A stretch of DNA of 64,000 nucleotides. Source: Alitta virens (Eukaryota; Annelida; Polychaeta; Phyllodocida; Nereididae). The stretch covers positions 17,116,058-17,180,057 of the forward strand of contig OW028575.1 in assembly GCA_932294295.1 (NCBI GenBank). Direction: 5' to 3'. The translations under genes and the position numbers were made by a program. Below, piece by piece: positions 60,413 through 64,000 of this stretch. Below the pieces are notes generated by a model. It was not told the origin of the DNA and ran no database searches. It worked only from the letters and a program-made list of their open reading frames with translations. How positions within the stretch are numbered: position 1 is the first letter of the stretch; the number at the start of each line of letters is the position of its first letter.

Positions 60413-60456
60413 AATCTATATTTGGTAGTAGAAACCAGAAGCATATAAAAAATCAA
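59026..60456 (-). CDS. LINE M ORF1: zinc-knuckle RNA-binding protein (chimeric start)
   Basis: Nucleic-acid-binding, gag-like protein of the LINE. From residue 16 (ARPPGEQG) onward the sequence belongs to copy M. Three Cys/His knuckles lie at about 218-273: CYNCQRFGHFSGSC, CANCGSREHVHSRDSPC and CVNCGGDGPAYHRGC, typical of I and jockey-group ORF1. The C-terminal third is Ser/Pro/Lys-rich and low in complexity. The first 15 codons (MIFYMLLVS...) are not native: they are the 3' end of copy N read in another frame, so the true N-terminus is lost and this start is an artefact of the junction. Confidence 0.85.
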   Translation of the reverse strand: MIFYMLLVSTTKYRFARPPGEQGARPSAVNQAEVEKLATGSRQSKRFRSSTDDANPSTTYDVISTPWPKFLVVTGSDDGFSRLSAITICRTLKESIGFVENTRRLRSSSLLVQVAHKDQSLKLLELRAFAGTPVKVEPHRFFNSCKGVVTSHESSLCSDDELRDWLNDYNVIHIHRQPPRYSRQLLTLTFDGTVLPDRVSIGFEWCRVRPYIPNPKRCYNCQRFGHFSGSCRAKATCANCGSREHVHSRDSPCQKQSYCVNCGGDGPAYHRGCPKWQLEKEILKLKTTKDISFPQARRIAEQAAGASYASVLSQMAGPRSPSPRSSPRRRIDLDPNYNYSKAGQSLQKHKPESKTSQADDHLARIKQHAIDVGKGHLVAPSVSASQLSVPSQGAPSGVESEEIHQPMEEEAGTTTIPRPQREGAIDKRSIVPKRPPLIRKTLEKSSALSFITPPSKHGGALKKILTPKEAATLKKK

Positions 60457-63400
60457 TAATTGTCTGGGTTGGATATCTAGTAAAGAGATGTTGTAAGGTA
60501 GTAGCTTGAAACAGAGGTCTTCTAATGCGTTGTAAGTGGATGCAATCTAATAAAATATGTTTGATTGTTAGGGAGCGCCGACAACTCTGGCATACCGGTG
60601 CCGGTTCATTGACTAAAAGGTGTAAATGTGTAAGTCTTGAATGTCCTATGAGGCATCTGTGATATATTCCTTGATCTTTGCGAGTATTGAACCTACTCGG
60701 TATTTTATTTTGAATGCAAGGTAAGATTGAATGCAACTTGTTGTTATTACATTCATTCCATTGTCTTTGCCAGCAAGACATGATAAAAGATTTTATAGTC
60801 ATTTTAAAATCAGTGTATGGAATGGTAAAATCAGTTATCTCTTTTGTAAGAGCCCTTTTTGCTGCCAGGTCTGCTTTTTCATTCCCTTCAATGCCAGCGT
60901 GTCCAGGAATCCAGCAGAATACTATGTCTTTGTATTCGTGAAGATAGAAATACTTAATAAGAACATCTAAGATCCCAGGGTTATCAAGTTGTTTATTTTG
61001 GATTGCTTGAAGAGCAGATTTGGAATCAGAACAGATAACATAACGATCTGATTCTGAGTCCTCGATGTTCTTTAAGGCAAGGTAAATAGCTGTTAATTCT
61101 GCAGTGTATATTGAGCAGTGGTCTGGAAGACGACATTCAGCTATTACGGTTTTATAAGAAGTGACAGCACAGCCTACTCGTCTTTCCATTTTTGAGCCAT
61201 CTGTGTATAGAAATTTGTACGATTCGTATTTAAACCTTATACTATAAAATAGATTTTGATAGTCTACCGGATTGGTTTCGCTTTTCTTAAGCTCTGCCAA
61301 ATCCAGTATAACTTTCGGGACTGGGAGAATCCATGGCGGAATGGGTGGTACTTCCGTCTCGGCAATGATTGTAGTATCAATTTTTGCAGCCTCAAGATAG
61401 AATTTCATGCGTAATCCCAGTGGTCGAATGGCGTTTGAACGAGATTCATAATGATGCATGTATTTTGGATGAAATATCACATCATATGTTGGATTTGTTG
61501 GAGTTGAAGCTACCTTTAGTATGTATTGCATGGATAACTTGATACGACGAAGGGAAAGTGGAGGTTCCCCTGCCAGTACATATAAGCTCTCTACAGGAGA
61601 TGTACGAAAAGCTCTTAAGCTTAGTCGCAACCCTTGATGATGTACAGAATTCAGGCATTTTAGATAAGATGGTCTGGCGGAGCCATATACCACAGAACCA
61701 TAATCAAGTCGAGAACGAGTAATTGCTCGATAGAGACGAAGGAGGACCGTTGTGTCCCCACCCCAATTATATTTGCTCACTACTTTAAGGAGGTTCATTG
61801 ATTTCAGGCACTTTGCTTTCAGAGCTTTGATATGCGGAATGAAAGACAATTTGGAGTCAAAGAGTACACCCAAAAATTTTGTTTCATTCACCACTTTTAT
61901 TTGACAGTTGTCAATTATTAGTGATGGATCTGGATGGTTTGATCGTAAGTAATAGAAAGGCAGACAAACTGTCTTCTGTTTAGAGAACTTGAAGCCATTT
62001 TCGAGTGACCATTTGTGAATCCTATTCAAATTTAATTGCAGTTGTCGTTCTATGGTTGGCATATATCTGGAACGATATGCAATGAGGAAATCGTCAACAT
62101 ATAGGGACGACATGAGATTTTCTGAGATGGAATTTACTATACTGTTGATTTTGACGTTAAAGAGGGTGGGCGAGAGAATACTACCCTGAGGGACTCCATT
62201 CTCCTGAGAGTAGGGGCTTGACATCGTTGATCCCACTCGGACCTTAAAGAAGCGATCCTGTAGGAAGGATCCGATGAAAACTGGAAGGCGACCTCGAAGC
62301 CCTAAGTCGTGGAGATCTTTCATTATTCCATATTTCCATGTAGTGTCATAAGCTTTTTCTAGGTCAAAGAATATGGCTACTACGTGTTCTCTGTTAATGA
62401 AAGCATCTCTAACATAAGTTTCCAGTCTGACTAAATGATCTAATGTGCTCCTGTGACGGCGAAATCCAGATTGGAACTCTGTAATAAGCTGGTTCGACTC
62501 CAGGAACCAAACCAGTCTATCAGTAACAATTCGCTCCATTGTCTTACATAGACAACTGGTTAAAGCTATTGGTCGATAATTCATAGGATCACTATGATCC
62601 TTCCCCGGCTTGGGAATTGGGATGACCGTGGCTTGTTTCCACAGGGATGGAAGACATCCCTTCTCCCAAATTTGATTAAAGATATACAGTAATGTTTTTA
62701 AAGAGGATTGAGGTAGGTGTTTTAAGATTTGATAATGTATATTATCAGGGCCTGTTGCAGAGTCAGTCGCTTTTAAGATGACCTTCTGAAGTTCTTCTAA
62801 GGTGATGTAGGAGTTATAATCTTCGCTGTTATCAGACTGTATATTTAGGGTTAATCTCTCAGCTTGAGCCTTATAACATTGAAATTCTCTCGTATAGTTC
62901 TCCGATGAGGAGTTGTATGCAAACTGTTCTCCTAACCCGTTTGATATTTGTTCTGGTGAGGAGAGATGTTCTCCATTCACTTCTAGAATGCTTACATGCG
63001 AAGCTAGGTTCTTTCCTTCAATCTTCTTAATCATTTTCCAGACTTTATTGCTAGGAGTTCTTTCAGTGAGTCTGGAGACATAGTCTCTCCAGCAACTACG
63101 TTTTTTTTGCCTGACAATTCTACGCGCTTTGGCTTTCAGGCACTTAAAATTATTCAGATTGTTGATGGTCGGCTGTGATTTAAAAATTCTGAGGGCTTTC
63201 TTACGGTTTTTAATAGCTTCTCTTACTTCGTCATCAAACCAAGGTCTTGCACTACGTTTAGAATTATTTTTTGTCATCGGTATTGCTTTATTGGCTATAT
63301 CAGTAATATCATCAGTAAAATCTTCAACGAGATTATTACAATTCCTATAATGAGACATAGTAATTGTTTCTAAGCAGTGCTTTTCGAAGGAGGTCCAATC

Positions 63401-64000
63401 CGCTTTATGCAACTTCCATCGGAGTTGACCCACTTCTCTTGTACCTTCTACGTTTTGTAGGACAATAGGAAAGTGATCACTGCCGTGAGTGTCCTCTAAT
63501 ACTCTCCATTCAAATTCCAGAAATAACGCTGGATCACATATACTAAGGTCTATCGCTGAAAATGTTCCATGACCTGGGTGAAGATATGTAGGTGAACCAT
63601 CATTGAACAAGCAAAGGGTGTGGTCATTGAGAAAATCTTCAATGGTTTTTCCTTTGTTGTTGTGGGAAGTGCTTCCCCACAATTGGTTATGGCTGTTAAA
63701 ATCTCCTAGGATAAGACGCGGTTCAGGCAGTTGATTGTAAAGGTTATGCAAATCACTGGCTGTAAGGTGAAAGGGTGGAGGAATATATAAGGAACATATG
63801 GTGAATGTTTTATTCAGGTTCAGACGAACTGCTGTAGCCTGAAGGTTAGTGTTAAGAGCAATATGGGTATGAATGATGCCATTTTTAACTAAAATTGATG
63901 AGCCACCAGTGGCTCTATCGTGGGCAATATTGCCATATGTATTATACATATGATAGTTTCTCAGTTTAAAACTATTTGGAGGTTTCAGAAATGTTTCCTG
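60413..64000 (-). mobile_element. LINE copy N (continues beyond the window)
   Basis: ORF2 runs from the window edge to a stop at 60416. The 3' UTR and (AC)n tail are absent; after the stop codon the sequence passes directly into copy M. GATTATC-type at the markers that remain. Confidence 0.92.
60416..64000 (-). CDS. LINE N ORF2 (partial at window edge)
   Basis: Open from the right edge, equivalent to residue 34 of copy M ORF2, to the stop; the N-terminal 33 residues lie outside. The same endonuclease, YVDD, RNase H and CCHC residues are present. I see about seven amino-acid differences from copy M, for example Ile/Leu at 104, Tyr/Asp at 159, Thr/Ala at 271, Ala/Val at 440, Gln/Pro at 867, Ile/Val at 975 and Arg/Ser at 1175. 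Such similarity indicates recent activity or recent duplication. Confidence 0.94.
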   Translation of the reverse strand, partial: QETFLKPPNSFKLRNYHMYNTYGNIAHDRATGGSSILVKNGIIHTHIALNTNLQATAVRLNLNKTFTICSLYIPPPFHLTASDLHNLYNQLPEPRLILGDFNSHNQLWGSTSHNNKGKTIEDFLNDHTLCLFNDGSPTYLHPGHGTFSAIDLSICDPALFLEFEWRVLEDTHGSDHFPIVLQNVEGTREVGQLRWKLHKADWTSFEKHCLETITMSHYRNCNNLVEDFTDDITDIANKAIPMTKNNSKRSARPWFDDEVREAIKNRKKALRIFKSQPTINNLNNFKCLKAKARRIVRQKKRSCWRDYVSRLTERTPSNKVWKMIKKIEGKNLASHVSILEVNGEHLSSPEQISNGLGEQFAYNSSSENYTREFQCYKAQAERLTLNIQSDNSEDYNSYITLEELQKVILKATDSATGPDNIHYQILKHLPQSSLKTLLYIFNQIWEKGCLPSLWKQATVIPIPKPGKDHSDPMNYRPIALTSCLCKTMERIVTDRLVWFLESNQLITEFQSGFRRHRSTLDHLVRLETYVRDAFINREHVVAIFFDLEKAYDTTWKYGIMKDLHDLGLRGRLPVFIGSFLQDRFFKVRVGSTMSSPYSQENGVPQGSILSPTLFNVKINSIVNSISENLMSSLYVDDFLIAYRSRYMPTIERQLQLNLNRIHKWSLENGFKFSKQKTVCLPFYYLRSNHPDPSLIIDNCQIKVVNETKFLGVLFDSKLSFIPHIKALKAKCLKSMNLLKVVSKYNWGGDTTVLLRLYRAITRSRLDYGSVVYGSARPSYLKCLNSVHHQGLRLSLRAFRTSPVESLYVLAGEPPLSLRRIKLSMQYILKVASTPTNPTYDVIFHPKYMHHYESRSNAIRPLGLRMKFYLEAAKIDTTIIAETEVPPIPPWILPVPKVILDLAELKKSETNPVDYQNLFYSIRFKYESYKFLYTDGSKMERRVGCAVTSYKTVIAECRLPDHCSIYTAELTAIYLALKNIEDSESDRYVICSDSKSALQAIQNKQLDNPGILDVLIKYFYLHEYKDIVFCWIPGHAGIEGNEKADLAAKRALTKEITDFTIPYTDFKMTIKSFIMSCWQRQWNECNNNKLHSILPCIQNKIPSRFNTRKDQGIYHRCLIGHSRLTHLHLLVNEPAPVCQSCRRSLTIKHILLDCIHLQRIRRPLFQATTLQHLFTRYPTQTIIDFLYASGFYYQI

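Noticed and set aside
60411..60456. First 15 residues of LINE ORF1 as a signal or membrane segment
   Set aside because: They are encoded by the 3' end of the neighbouring LINE copy in another frame, an accident of the junction.
41306..60970. Repeated plus-strand ORFs of 75 and 79 codons in every LINE copy
   Set aside because: They are shadows of the RNase H region of ORF2 on the opposite strand; they recur only because the LINE recurs.

Overview
This is a 64 kb piece of an animal nuclear genome, AT-rich, with spliced genes, GT-AG introns, long non-coding stretches, SINEs and LINEs. The two clearly assigned host genes (fascin and COX11) and the transposon content fit a marine invertebrate bilaterian. 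Frequent TAGGCCTA- and TACATGTA-like words would suit an echinoderm, hemichordate, amphioxus or mollusc, but nothing in the window fixes the phylum.

Layout. 1-10.5 kb: a four-exon fascin gene (+) encoding an actin-bundling protein of 517 residues. 17.9-18.8 kb: an intronless gene (-) for an unrecognised, mostly helical charged protein of 310 residues. 23.4-34.5 kb: a five-exon COX11 gene (-), the copper chaperone for cytochrome c oxidase, with a 9.45 kb last intron. 36.5-37.7 kb: a frameshifted reverse-transcriptase fragment. 38.4-41.0 kb: a tRNA-derived SINE, a broken 39-bp minisatellite that reads as Ser/Thr-rich mucin-like repeats, and a long inverted repeat with 310-bp arms. 43.7-44.8 kb: an intronless rhodopsin-class GPCR (+). 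45.6-64 kb: mostly one family of non-LTR retrotransposon.

The most striking structure is at the right end. About fourteen copies of a single I/Nimb-like LINE (ORF1 with zinc knuckles; ORF2 with endonuclease, YVDD reverse transcriptase, RNase H and a C-terminal CCHC) all lie on the minus strand. At least ten are stacked head to tail from 48.8 to 64 kb. Nearly every copy is 5'-truncated and its truncated end abuts the (AC)n tail of the copy before it. I infer an element that ends in (AC)n and inserts into (AC)n, so that its own tails become targets and arrays grow. Two sequence subfamilies are interleaved, one 1,207-bp pair has been tandemly duplicated, and 3'-UTR-only units recur with the same breakpoint. 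A tRNA-derived SINE present three times appears to share its 3' end with this LINE and may be its passenger.

The host genes show no sign of working together. No RNA genes, CRISPR arrays or bacterial-type operons are present. All exon limits come from splice signals and reading-phase agreement, not from transcript data.
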